A stretch of DNA of 64,000 nt from Cytophagales bacterium (GTDB taxonomy: Bacteria; Bacteroidota; Bacteroidia; Cytophagales; Bernardetiaceae). Location: positions 62,001-126,000 of the forward strand of contig RDZD01000010.1 of the NCBI GenBank assembly GCA_004293815.1, written 5' to 3'. A program made the translations under genes and the position numbers. Below are positions 17,527 through 25,874 of the stretch, one piece after another (the first letter of the stretch is position 1; each line of letters begins with the position of its first letter). The notes beneath the pieces were generated by a model. It was not told the DNA's origin, did no database searches, and saw nothing but the letters and a program-made list of their open reading frames with translations.

Positions 17527-18645
17527 GTGTGGTGGTTTTTCTTAGTGTGCACAGTACTTAGTGCGCTTTATGCGTTGATAATGAGCGGTATGACTGTAGC
17601 GTGGTGGCAACTAAAAAAGCCTTGCCCTGTTATGCAGCCTCAAACAATGGTTTCGGTGGTGGTAGCAGTTCGGAATGAGTCCGCTAACATTGCCAAATTG
17701 TTGGAGTGTTTAAAAAAACAGGATTACCCATCACATCTTTGGGAATTGATTGTGGTTGATGATCATTCACAGGATAATACCGCGGAGTTAGTCAAAGCAT
17801 TTATGGGGCAGATGCCTTTGAGGGTTTTGCAACAAGTAGCGCATGAGAAGGGTAAAAAAGCCGCATTGCAAAAAGGGGTTTCTGAAGCTAAAGGAGATTT
17901 GATTTTAACTACCGATGGCGACTGTATGTTGCAAAAAGGTTGGCTGAGCACTATGGTCGCTTCTTTTGAACGAGAAGAGCCACATTTGATAAGTGGCCCT
18001 GTGTGTTTTGAAAAAACAAACAGCTTTTTTGGGAAAATTTTAACAGTTGAGTTTGCGTCCTTGGTGGGCATTGGTGCAGCAGCCATGGCTCTCAAAAGGC
18101 CGTTTATTTGTAATGGCGCAAATCTTGGGTTCAGAAAAAGCGTGTTTCAAGAGGTGGAAGGTTACACTGGTAATGTCCATATTGCATCAGGTGATGATGA
18201 GTTTTTACTGCGTAAAATCAAGCAATTGCCCAAAGCTAAAATTTTGTTTGTCAAGGATTACGCAGCCTTAGTACAAACACGAGCACCCCACACGCTAGGG
18301 GTTTTCTTTCAGCAGCGGCTTAGATGGGCTAGCAAGTGGCGTTTGGGTTTAGATATACACACGATGAGTACAGCTATTTTTGTGTTTGTGATTCATTTTT
18401 GTCGTATTGTGATGCTTGGAGGCTTGTTTTGGACACAGATTCAAACCTTCTGTGCCACGCTTCTATGTCTTCAAATGGCTTTGGATATTCTTTTTGTAGG
18501 GTCAGTCTTAAAGTTTTTTAAAAAGCAACAACTCTGGTGGTATCTTATACCCACACTTGGGTTTTATAGCTTCTATGCCGTTTTCTTTGGACTCGTTGCC
18601 AACCGAAAACACTATGATTGGAAAGGCCGCCGTATTCAAATTTGA
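17527..18645 (+). CDS. Membrane glycosyltransferase, family 2 (processive-like)
   Basis: About 372 residues. An N-terminal membrane helix precedes the GT-A domain: VSVVVAVRNESANIAKLLE, IVVDDHSQDNT, TTDGDCMLQKGWL (DxD-type), GDDEFLLRKI (catalytic Asp region) and QQRLRWASKW (QxxRW, typical of processive enzymes). Three or four membrane helices close the protein. The frame is open back to a TTG at 17467 inside the MlaD gene. I chose the GTG at 17527, 7 bases after the MlaD stop, because it keeps the membrane helix; an ATG at 17581 would lose it. The enzyme probably builds or extends a surface polysaccharide or glycolipid; the sugar is unknown. Confidence 0.85.
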   Translation: MWWFFLVCTVLSALYALIMSGMTVAWWQLKKPCPVMQPQTMVSVVVAVRNESANIAKLLECLKKQDYPSHLWELIVVDDHSQDNTAELVKAFMGQMPLRVLQQVAHEKGKKAALQKGVSEAKGDLILTTDGDCMLQKGWLSTMVASFEREEPHLISGPVCFEKTNSFFGKILTVEFASLVGIGAAAMALKRPFICNGANLGFRKSVFQEVEGYTGNVHIASGDDEFLLRKIKQLPKAKILFVKDYAALVQTRAPHTLGVFFQQRLRWASKWRLGLDIHTMSTAIFVFVIHFCRIVMLGGLFWTQIQTFCATLLCLQMALDILFVGSVLKFFKKQQLWWYLIPTLGFYSFYAVFFGLVANRKHYDWKGRRIQI

Positions 18646-18777
18646 ATATTCAATGGGTTATATTTTTGAGTATAATACACGCCTAAAATGACAAAGTCTT
18701 CCTGCTAGGACCTTTGAGCTGTCAAAATCATCTGAAGTAGATTCAAATATGGAACTTAGATGTTTGACCTCCCAGCA

Positions 18778-19459
18778 CTATTCCCCAGCCATCAGAAAAG
18801 CACCCCAGAAATAAGGTTCAGCATATTTTTGTTTGAGCTGAGCGGCTTTGAAAGCATCACGTTTGGGCTTACCTGCGAGTAAGTTTTTGTAAAACTCGCT
18901 CATTAACAGCTGTGTGGCCTCGTCCGACACTTTCCACAAAGACATGAGAATGGTTTTTGCACCAGCTTGTTGGAATGCCCGTTGCAAACCAAACACGCCC
19001 TCGCCATTTTGAATGTCGCCCAAGCCTGATTTTTTTGTAGTTAGCAGCTTTGTAGGCTTCCGAGCTTGCTTTATCGAGAGCTTTCCAGCTATTGTGGTCT
19101 AGAAAAGATTTTTCGCTTTCTAATTGGCCTTGTTCGTCATAGTAAACCACCAAACCCTCCATGACCTCCTGAGGGCGGTCGGCTAGCAGTATCATCTCCC
19201 GCTCAACTATACCATTGCGGTAGTGGTCGGTGACTTTGCCTATAGGCTTATCGTTTTGATAAGTGATGAGGCGATAAGATGCTGTTTTAGCTGTATCAGT
19301 AATTACTTTCTGATTGTTATCATAAAGAATCGTCCATTTGCCTTGTCGCTTGCCGTCTTTGTCGGTCAGATTAGGGTTTTGAGGAATGGACTGAGCTTGC
19401 AGGTCAGTACCTAGTACACCTAAAAATAAGAAAGCAAAAAATAGGTTGAGTTTCCACAT
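18778..19459 (-). pseudogene. Decayed MORN-TPR-CHAT protein (internal deletion and frameshift)
   Basis: The minus strand starts at the ATG at 19459 with a signal peptide (MWKLNLFFAFLFLGVLG) and YwqK/MORN-like repeats such as DGKRQGKWTILYDNN and GQLESEKSFLD. It then reaches SSEAYKAANYKK, which looks like the first helix of a TPR. At a run of seven A (19030-19036) the frame is lost. In the next frame the sequence continues directly as SGLGDIQNGEGVFGLQRAF and runs to the stop at 18778. This tail matches the last 80 or so residues of the intact CHAT protein encoded at 25875-29204. The TPR array and most of the CHAT domain, including its catalytic His and Cys, are missing. A single-base sequencing error could explain the frameshift but not the deletion. 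Confidence 0.82.
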
Positions 19460-19555
19460 AGCAATACACGATAGAGTTAGGCGTAAAAGTAAAAAATAGC
19501 AAAACAATCTACCAAATCTAATTTTTTAAATCTTAACTCATTAATCTATCAAGAT

Positions 19556-21589
19556 TTAGTTTTTTGCTTTTTGTTCTCGGAGGGTTTGTAGGGCGTACCA
19601 ATCATCGCGGAGGCGAGCAGCTTCTAAAAAGTCTAAATCTTTGGCGGCTTTTTCCATTTGCTTTTGAGTAAGTTCTATTTGTTTTTGAAGCTGTGCCAAA
19701 GTCATGTTGGCAATAATCGGGTCGTTGACTATATGCGATTTACTAGCTTCTGTTTCATCCAAATACAATTGTGTGTTGGGTTGGCCAACCATGGTGGTTT
19801 GCTCCAAAATGGCTTCTCTAGATTTGCGAACTGTTTGAGGAGTAATGTTATGGGCTTTATTATAAGCGTCTTGTATACCACGTCTTCTATTGGTTTCGCT
19901 GATAGATTTTTCCATAGAAGGCGTAATTTTATCGGCATACATCAGTACTCTGCCGTTCTGATTCCGCGCTGCGCGTCCAATAGTCTGTACCAGAGAACGT
20001 TCATTACGCAAAAAGCCCTCTTTGTCAGCGTCCAAGATAGCTACTAAGGCCACTTCGGGCATATCTAAGCCTTCACGTAGCATGTTTACGCCCACCAAAA
20101 CATCTATGTCACCTAGTCTGAGCTGGCGAATAATTTCTACACGTTCCAGAGTTTTAATGTCGGAGTGTAAATAACGATTTTTGATACGGTAATTTTCTAG
20201 ATATTTTGAGAGCTCTTCAGCCATGCGCTTGGTGAGGGTCGTAACCAGAATTCGCTCTCCAGTACTAATAACCTCCTCAATTTCGTTCAGTAGGTCGTCT
20301 AGCTGATTGATGGTGGGGCGCACCTCAATTTTGGGGTCGAGCAAGCCTGTGGGTCTAATAATTTGCTCTATGACTACGCCTTCGGTCTTTTGCAGCTCAT
20401 AATCGGCGGGAGTGGCACTCACAAAAACAGCTTGATTTATCAAAGATTCAAATTCGTTGAAAGTTAAAGGGCGGTTATCCAAGGCAGAGGGCAAGCGAAA
20501 ACCGAAATCTACTAGAGAAATTTTACGAGAGCGATCTCCACCCCACATGCCACGAGCTTGGGGAGCGGTCACGTGACTCTCATCTACAAAGAGTAAAAAA
20601 TCATCAGGAAAGTAATCAAACAGGCAATAAGGACGGTCGCCCGATTCGCGCTGGTCAAAATAGCGTGAATAGTTTTCTATACCGCTGCAATAACCCACTT
20701 CGCGCATCATTTCAATGTCTTGCCTGGTGCGCTCCTCTATGCGTTTGGCCTCCGACATGCGGCCTTCTCTGACAAAAAATTTAACTTGAGCGTCTAAATC
20801 CTGCTCTATTTGCTCAATAGCACTCTCCAAAACATCGCGTCCTGTTACGAAGAGGTTGGCCGGAAAAAGCAAGATAACAGCCTCGTCTTTGAGTTTATTT
20901 CCTGTATGAGGATCTATGAGCTGAATAGATTCAATCTCCTCACCCCAAAAGTAAAGTCTGTAAGCCAAATCTGCATAAGCTGGAAACACGTCTATCGTGT
21001 CGCCCTTTACGCGGAAAGTACCACGCCTAAACTCTACATCGGCACGCTCATAAAGAATGCCCACAAAATTCAAAAGCAATTTATTGCGCGATATCTTGTC
21101 ACCTTTCTTGAGTGTGATGGCATTTCTTCCAAATTCTTTGGGGTTGCCCAAACCATAAATGCAGGATATGGAGGCCACCACGATCACATCACGCCTGCCC
21201 GAAAGCAAGGAGGCTGTAGTCCTTAAACGAAGCTTTTCTATTTCTTGGTTAATGGAAAGCTCTTTCTCTATATAAACACCAGTGGACGGAATGTAGGCTT
21301 CAGGCTGGTAGTAGTCATAATAAGAAATAAAATATTCTACCGCATTATTTGGGAAAAACTGTTTGAATTCTCCATAAAGCTGTGCGCCAAGTGTTTTATT
21401 ATGGCTCATAATGAGTGTGGGGCGGTTTAGTTCCGCTATAACATTGGCCACCGTAAAGGTTTTACCCGAGCCTGTTACTCCAAGTAAGGTCTGATAACTT
21501 TCGCCTTGGCGAATGCCATCCAGAAGAGCTTGAATAGCTCTAGGTTGGTCGCCTGTGGGCTTAAAAGGTGATACAAGTTCGAATGCCAT
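19556..21589 (-). CDS. uvrB: Excinuclease ABC subunit B
   Basis: A 677-residue UvrB, the damage-verifying helicase of nucleotide excision repair. It has Walker A GVTGSGKTFTVANV near residue 40, the beta-hairpin YYDYYQPEAYIPSTGVYIEK that clamps DNA, the DESH box in LLFVDESHVTAPQARGM, the motif VGVNMLREGLDMPEVALVAI and the arginine-finger motif QTIGRAARN. The C-terminal UVR domain (about residues 635-670) binds UvrC. The length matches the family. The ATG at 21589 gives the standard MAFELVSPFKPTGDQP opening. It stands alone on the minus strand, with the CHAT pseudogene downstream. Confidence 0.98.
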   Translation of the reverse strand: MAFELVSPFKPTGDQPRAIQALLDGIRQGESYQTLLGVTGSGKTFTVANVIAELNRPTLIMSHNKTLGAQLYGEFKQFFPNNAVEYFISYYDYYQPEAYIPSTGVYIEKELSINQEIEKLRLRTTASLLSGRRDVIVVASISCIYGLGNPKEFGRNAITLKKGDKISRNKLLLNFVGILYERADVEFRRGTFRVKGDTIDVFPAYADLAYRLYFWGEEIESIQLIDPHTGNKLKDEAVILLFPANLFVTGRDVLESAIEQIEQDLDAQVKFFVREGRMSEAKRIEERTRQDIEMMREVGYCSGIENYSRYFDQRESGDRPYCLFDYFPDDFLLFVDESHVTAPQARGMWGGDRSRKISLVDFGFRLPSALDNRPLTFNEFESLINQAVFVSATPADYELQKTEGVVIEQIIRPTGLLDPKIEVRPTINQLDDLLNEIEEVISTGERILVTTLTKRMAEELSKYLENYRIKNRYLHSDIKTLERVEIIRQLRLGDIDVLVGVNMLREGLDMPEVALVAILDADKEGFLRNERSLVQTIGRAARNQNGRVLMYADKITPSMEKSISETNRRRGIQDAYNKAHNITPQTVRKSREAILEQTTMVGQPNTQLYLDETEASKSHIVNDPIIANMTLAQLQKQIELTQKQMEKAAKDLDFLEAARLRDDWYALQTLREQKAKN

Positions 21590-22145
21590 AAATCAAGGGT
21601 CTTGACGCTTATTTTTCTTGAGGAGATTTTAGATTGCAAATTTCGCATTTTTTACAGCATTTACAAGCAATATCAACTTTAAGAACGCTTGTTTTTGATG
21701 TGGATTTATGTAAAGCGTAGGCATTTGAAAAGTGCAAAACTCTCTAAAGCACTTTATCTTAAATCATAATATGCTCTGTAGAAATCAGATATTAACCGCA
21801 CAAAGCTGTAGAAGAGGGGCAATAGCGCAATATCACCCTCTACAGTCTTAAATAAGGGTGGCAGAACACTGTCTTTTTATGGTCTCTTTGGCTACCTTTG
21901 TGATACAGTAAAAATTTGTTTTTCCTAGTATCAAATCCATCACATATACGGGAGCATTCTTTTCTATTAAAAACCATTTTGTTATTCAAACCCAAAAGTG
22001 ACATAGCACAACTATAGGAAATATAATTCCTGTAGATAAAGGCAACCTTATAGCAGCTATCGTCATCTTATGCAAAAAAGCAGTAGTTAGTTTTCTTTAT
22101 TTATAGACAATATCTTAAAACCACTTAAAAGCTATTCAGAAATTT
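21590..22145. other. Intergenic region between uvrB and DUF5686 gene
   Basis: This 556-base divergent region holds no credible ORF. It contains an imperfect hairpin at 21806-21845 (CTGTAG...CTACAG arms flanking short GCAATA repeats) and a -7-like TACCTTTG at 21893-21900 on the plus strand without a clear -33 box. I see no RNA gene. Confidence 0.5.
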
Positions 22146-24596
22146 ATGTCTAAGTCATTCCACACTATCCTCAAAGTTTTATGCTTGTTATTCTTTATAA
22201 GTGGTTTTTCATCAATAGTTTTGGCGCAGAACGAGGTGAGTGGACACATCAAAGATGCCGAAACAGGCGAGGTGCTAGCCTTCGTCAATATTAGTACCAA
22301 CGGGGTTTATGGCACAAATACCAATGTGAATGGCTATTTCAAGCTTAAAATCAGACAAGAAGACAGTGTGTTGATGATTAGCTATGTGGGCTATGAAAGG
22401 CAAAGGCTTCAAATTAAAGGTCTCACTAGTCCAGTTAAGATTTTGCTCAAACCAACAGCTGATAATCTGGATGAGGTGGTGGTGAGCAATGGTGAAAATC
22501 CTGCTAACCGTATCATAAGGCAAGTGATCAAGAACAAAAACCAGCATGATCCTCTCAAAATGAAGTCTTTTAGCTATCGTAGCTACAATAAGTTTGTATG
22601 GGCTCCCTACAGCACAGGGGTGGTTCCTGTGAGTAGCGTGGACACGCTCCTCGGTTTTTTTAAAGATAAACATTTGCTGGTGATGGAAACCATTAGCCGC
22701 AAAAAATTTAAAGCCCCCAACCTACAAGAAGAAGAAATTGTAGCAACCAAGATGTCGGGCTTACCCAATCCTCCTTTTGCCGACTTGGTCAGTAATTACC
22801 AAACTTTTGGTTTTTATGAAGATTTGATACAGATATATCAGTACAAATACATCAATCCTATATCTGAAGGGACCTTCCGCCGCTACAATTTTTTTATTGA
22901 GGACAGTCTTTTTCGTGGCAACGACACCATTTTTGTCATTAGCTATGAACCTCAAAAAAATAAAAATTTTGAAGGCTTAAAAGGCTTACTCTATATCTCC
23001 ACTGATGGCTATGCTATTCAAAACGTCATAGCTGAGGCTGCTAATCCCAATACATGGCTTATTAAAATTGAGCAGGAATACAACAAAACTGGGGGACAAT
23101 GGTTTCCCGAATCTTTTCACGTATCGTTACGGATTCCAAATTATTTAAGTGAAAAAAACGGTTTAGGCTTGTCACTAGAGGCCAAGAGCTTTTTGAGTGA
23201 ATTACAGGTAAATCCTGATTTCAAAAACAGGAGCTTTAGTTGGCTTAACACCAGCAACGCCAAAGACTTTAACCTAAAAGATTCACTTTACTGGCAGCAA
23301 AACCGCGATGTTTATCTTTCGGACAAAGAAGTGCGTACCTATAAAGCCATAGACAGCATTAGTGCCGAGGCTAAGATTGATAAAATATTCAATACATTTT
23401 CTTATTTAGCCAATGATGAGCTGCCCTTAAAGGGGGCTTTGAGTATGATTTTGAGTAAAACTCTGCGTATCAATCAATATGAATCTGTTCGCTTGGGGAT
23501 GGGACTGCAAACTAATAACCGTATGAGCAAGTATTTTCGTTTTGGCGGCTTTGCGGGATATGGCATAAGAGATGAGGCTTGGAAATATGGTGGCTTTGCA
23601 GAAATTCATATTCAAAAATTGCGCGACTTGCGTTTACGCGCTGCCTACGAGCGTGAGGTAGCCGAGCCTGGGCAGATTTCATTTCTTGAGAGCACTCCTC
23701 TGGTGGTTTCTAACAGCAACAGAGCTTTTTTGGCCAGCACCATGTTTTTGCACCAAGGTCTGAAAACCGAGCTAAGCTTTCGCCCTTTGCGCTATATGAG
23801 GCTGGCACTTGGCTACTCTAAGCTCAACTATGATACTGCTACTTTTAACTTTACCTATGCCTATGGCGACCAGCTCGTTCAAAATTTTGACAATGAAGAG
23901 TTTACCTTTCGTGTACGTTATGCGTATGGTGAAGTATTTTCTCAGGTGCAAGGTGTAACAGTATCACGCGGCACGAAGGCTCCTATTTTCAACTTTTATT
24001 ATGCTCGCGGACGTTTTGACAACATACTCAATTATGAGCGTTATGCAGGACGAATAGATAAAACCTTTTTTACCAAGACATTAGGAAACTCTACCTTCAG
24101 TGTAGAAGCTGGCCAAGTGACGGCAGACGTGCCCTATACTCACCTCTTCACACATGCAGGAATGGATGCACGTGGTGCAACCGCATTTTTTAACATTCAC
24201 AATTTCCAAACCATGGGTTTGTATGAGTTCATGGCCACAGATTTTGTACACATATTTTGGAAGCATGACTTCGGCTCTTTGCTTTTCAAAAGCCCTAAGT
24301 TTAAACCCCGAATATCGCTCATCAACAGCTACGGTTACGGGAGTAATAGAAAAACAGCTCTTTCAAACCATGTATTTTTCGACAGCCCCAATAAAGGAAC
24401 TAGCGTAGAAGCTCCCAGTGACTATTCAAAAGGCTACTGGGAGAGTGGAATACATCTTGCTAACTTGTTATTCTCTGATTTCCGTCTTGGCAAAATGGGT
24501 TTTGGTGCGGGTGTGCATTACCGACATGGCGCATATCAGAAAGAAAAACTGCCTGACAATCTTGCCTTTAAGGTTTTACTAGAATTTGTATTTTAA
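22146..24596 (+). CDS. DUF5686/carboxypeptidase-regulatory-like outer membrane protein
   Basis: An 816-residue exported protein. A signal peptide (to about SSIVLAQ) is followed by a carboxypeptidase-regulatory-like domain: VSGHIKDAETGEVLAFVNIS and MISYVGYERQRLQIKGL (about residues 29-105). The remainder matches the DUF5686 pattern: long, rich in aromatic residues and alternating beta strands, ending in Phe (LEFVF), as expected for an outer-membrane barrel. Proteins with this layout resemble plugless TonB-receptor relatives; their cargo is unknown. The gene stands alone, 26 bases from the convergent phytoene synthase stop. The family call is reasonably firm, the function is not. Confidence 0.82.
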   Translation: MSKSFHTILKVLCLLFFISGFSSIVLAQNEVSGHIKDAETGEVLAFVNISTNGVYGTNTNVNGYFKLKIRQEDSVLMISYVGYERQRLQIKGLTSPVKILLKPTADNLDEVVVSNGENPANRIIRQVIKNKNQHDPLKMKSFSYRSYNKFVWAPYSTGVVPVSSVDTLLGFFKDKHLLVMETISRKKFKAPNLQEEEIVATKMSGLPNPPFADLVSNYQTFGFYEDLIQIYQYKYINPISEGTFRRYNFFIEDSLFRGNDTIFVISYEPQKNKNFEGLKGLLYISTDGYAIQNVIAEAANPNTWLIKIEQEYNKTGGQWFPESFHVSLRIPNYLSEKNGLGLSLEAKSFLSELQVNPDFKNRSFSWLNTSNAKDFNLKDSLYWQQNRDVYLSDKEVRTYKAIDSISAEAKIDKIFNTFSYLANDELPLKGALSMILSKTLRINQYESVRLGMGLQTNNRMSKYFRFGGFAGYGIRDEAWKYGGFAEIHIQKLRDLRLRAAYEREVAEPGQISFLESTPLVVSNSNRAFLASTMFLHQGLKTELSFRPLRYMRLALGYSKLNYDTATFNFTYAYGDQLVQNFDNEEFTFRVRYAYGEVFSQVQGVTVSRGTKAPIFNFYYARGRFDNILNYERYAGRIDKTFFTKTLGNSTFSVEAGQVTADVPYTHLFTHAGMDARGATAFFNIHNFQTMGLYEFMATDFVHIFWKHDFGSLLFKSPKFKPRISLINSYGYGSNRKTALSNHVFFDSPNKGTSVEAPSDYSKGYWESGIHLANLLFSDFRLGKMGFGAGVHYRHGAYQKEKLPDNLAFKVLLEFVF

Positions 24597-24622
24597 TCTT
24601 AAACTGTTAAGCCAAGTTTTTT

Positions 24623-25456
24623 TTAAATAAAGTGCATACGATGCTTGAAATAAGATGATACTAAAAGTATCATCTTTCGGGTGTTAGGTACACGCACACG
24701 GCTGCCTAGAAGCTGATTTGAGGGTGTCCTTCTGATTTTCTCAAACAGCTTGATGTAGTATTTATACGCTAAGTATACGCCCAGTCGCGCTTCACGCGGC
24801 AGCTCCACAATGCCTTTGTAAGCGTCGCGAAAATCTTTTTCTATGTCTTTTTCTATTAGCACTTTAGCCTGCGAGTCAAAGTTTTCATAGTAAACATCTG
24901 GGAAGTAAACTCTGCCGCGTTCTTCAAAGTCGCTGCCCATGTCTCGCAAAAAGTTTACTTTCTGAAATGCCGCACCAAGCTTACGTGCAGGTTCTTTAAG
25001 TCGTTGGTATTCTGCATCGTTACCTTTACAAAACACCTTCAGGCACATCAAACCTACCACCTCAGCAGAACCGTAAATATAGGTTTCATAGCTTTCGGTC
25101 TTATAGTTTTGCTTGTGTAAATCCATTTCCATGCTATCGAGAAAAGCATCAATAAGCTCTAAATCAATTTTATACTCGTTTACCACCAACTGAAAAGCCT
25201 GTAAGACGGGGTTGGTACTGATCTTCATCTGCAAAGCTTCGTAGGTTTGTTGCCTAAAGTCCTTTAGCAGCTTTTCCTTGTCGTAGCCATGAAAGGTATC
25301 TACAATTTCGTCTGCGCAGCGCACGTAACCGTAGATTCCATAAATAGGTAAATGCAGGCTTTGATCAAGCGTCTGTATGCCTAGCGTAAAAGATGTACTA
25401 TATCTTTGGGTAATGAGCTTGCTACATTCAAGCGAAACACGATTATACAGTTCCAT
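24623..25456 (-). CDS. crtB: Phytoene/squalene synthase
   Basis: A 277-residue trans-isoprenyl diphosphate synthase of the CrtB/squalene synthase fold. It has the two Asp-rich motifs: CADEIVDTFHGYDKE near residue 48 (DxxxD) and NFLRDMGSDFEERGRVYFP (second DxxxD). The opening SKLITQRYSTSFTLGI is typical. It joins two geranylgeranyl diphosphates (phytoene, for carotenoids) or two farnesyl diphosphates. Carotenoid or flexirubin-type pigments are common in this group, and the small size favours CrtB. No other carotenoid gene is next to it, so phytoene synthase is the likely but unproven role. Confidence 0.85.
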   Translation of the reverse strand: MELYNRVSLECSKLITQRYSTSFTLGIQTLDQSLHLPIYGIYGYVRCADEIVDTFHGYDKEKLLKDFRQQTYEALQMKISTNPVLQAFQLVVNEYKIDLELIDAFLDSMEMDLHKQNYKTESYETYIYGSAEVVGLMCLKVFCKGNDAEYQRLKEPARKLGAAFQKVNFLRDMGSDFEERGRVYFPDVYYENFDSQAKVLIEKDIEKDFRDAYKGIVELPREARLGVYLAYKYYIKLFEKIRRTPSNQLLGSRVRVPNTRKMILLVSSYFKHRMHFI

Positions 25457-25697
25457 AAGAAGGTTTGAGAAGTGTGTGTAGCATAAAAAAATAATTGATG
25501 TTGGTGAATGTATCCAAACAGTTTGCAGAGGCTTTATTCACGAGCTCCCACCCAAGTGATTTACATATAAGGGAACTGTTGTGCAATTTAAACAAAAAAA
25601 AAAAAGTTTTGTTCAATAAGCAATGTAAAAAATATAAAAATTATTAAACAAAAATAATGGCTTCAAGATTACTCCAGAAGCCACTCATTATAGATAG

Positions 25698-25771
25698 TCG
25701 GGAAGACAGGATTTGAACCTGCAACCTCTTGCACCCCATGCAAGCGCGCTACCGGGTTGCGCTACGTCCCG
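25698..25771 (-). tRNA. tRNA-Pro (GGG)
   Basis: The minus strand folds into a cloverleaf: acceptor CGGGACG / CTTCCCG (one C-U mismatch at the sixth pair), D-stem GCGC/GCGC, anticodon stem CTTGC/GCAAG with loop ATGGGGT (anticodon GGG), and T-arm GCAGG-TTCAAAT-CCTGT. The discriminator is A and CCA is not encoded. A promoter lies directly upstream at 25782-25813. Confidence 0.92.
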
Positions 25772-25781
25772 AATGGTGCTG

Positions 25782-25813
25782 CAAAGGTAAGAAGAGATAT
25801 CCAAACTGTCAAG
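25782..25813 (-). promoter_or_regulatory. Promoter for tRNA-Pro
   Basis: On the minus strand, CTTG (25813-25810), a 20-base spacer and TACCTTTG (25789-25782). Transcription would start right at or just before the tRNA 5' end. Confidence 0.6.
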
Positions 25814-25874
25814 TAACGGAAAAGATTCTGATACAAATTTCACCCAAATATGGCTTTTGTGACGCTGAGGCGTG

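Noticed and set aside
18869-19507. 212-codon ORF as an intact MORN protein
   Set aside because: Its last 60 codons are out-of-frame CHAT sequence after a homopolymer slip, so it is treated as a pseudogene.
25591-25613. AACAAAA...TTTTGTT inverted repeat around a 12-A run
   Set aside because: Too short and A/T-only to be a convincing terminator; probably chance in an A/T-rich spacer.
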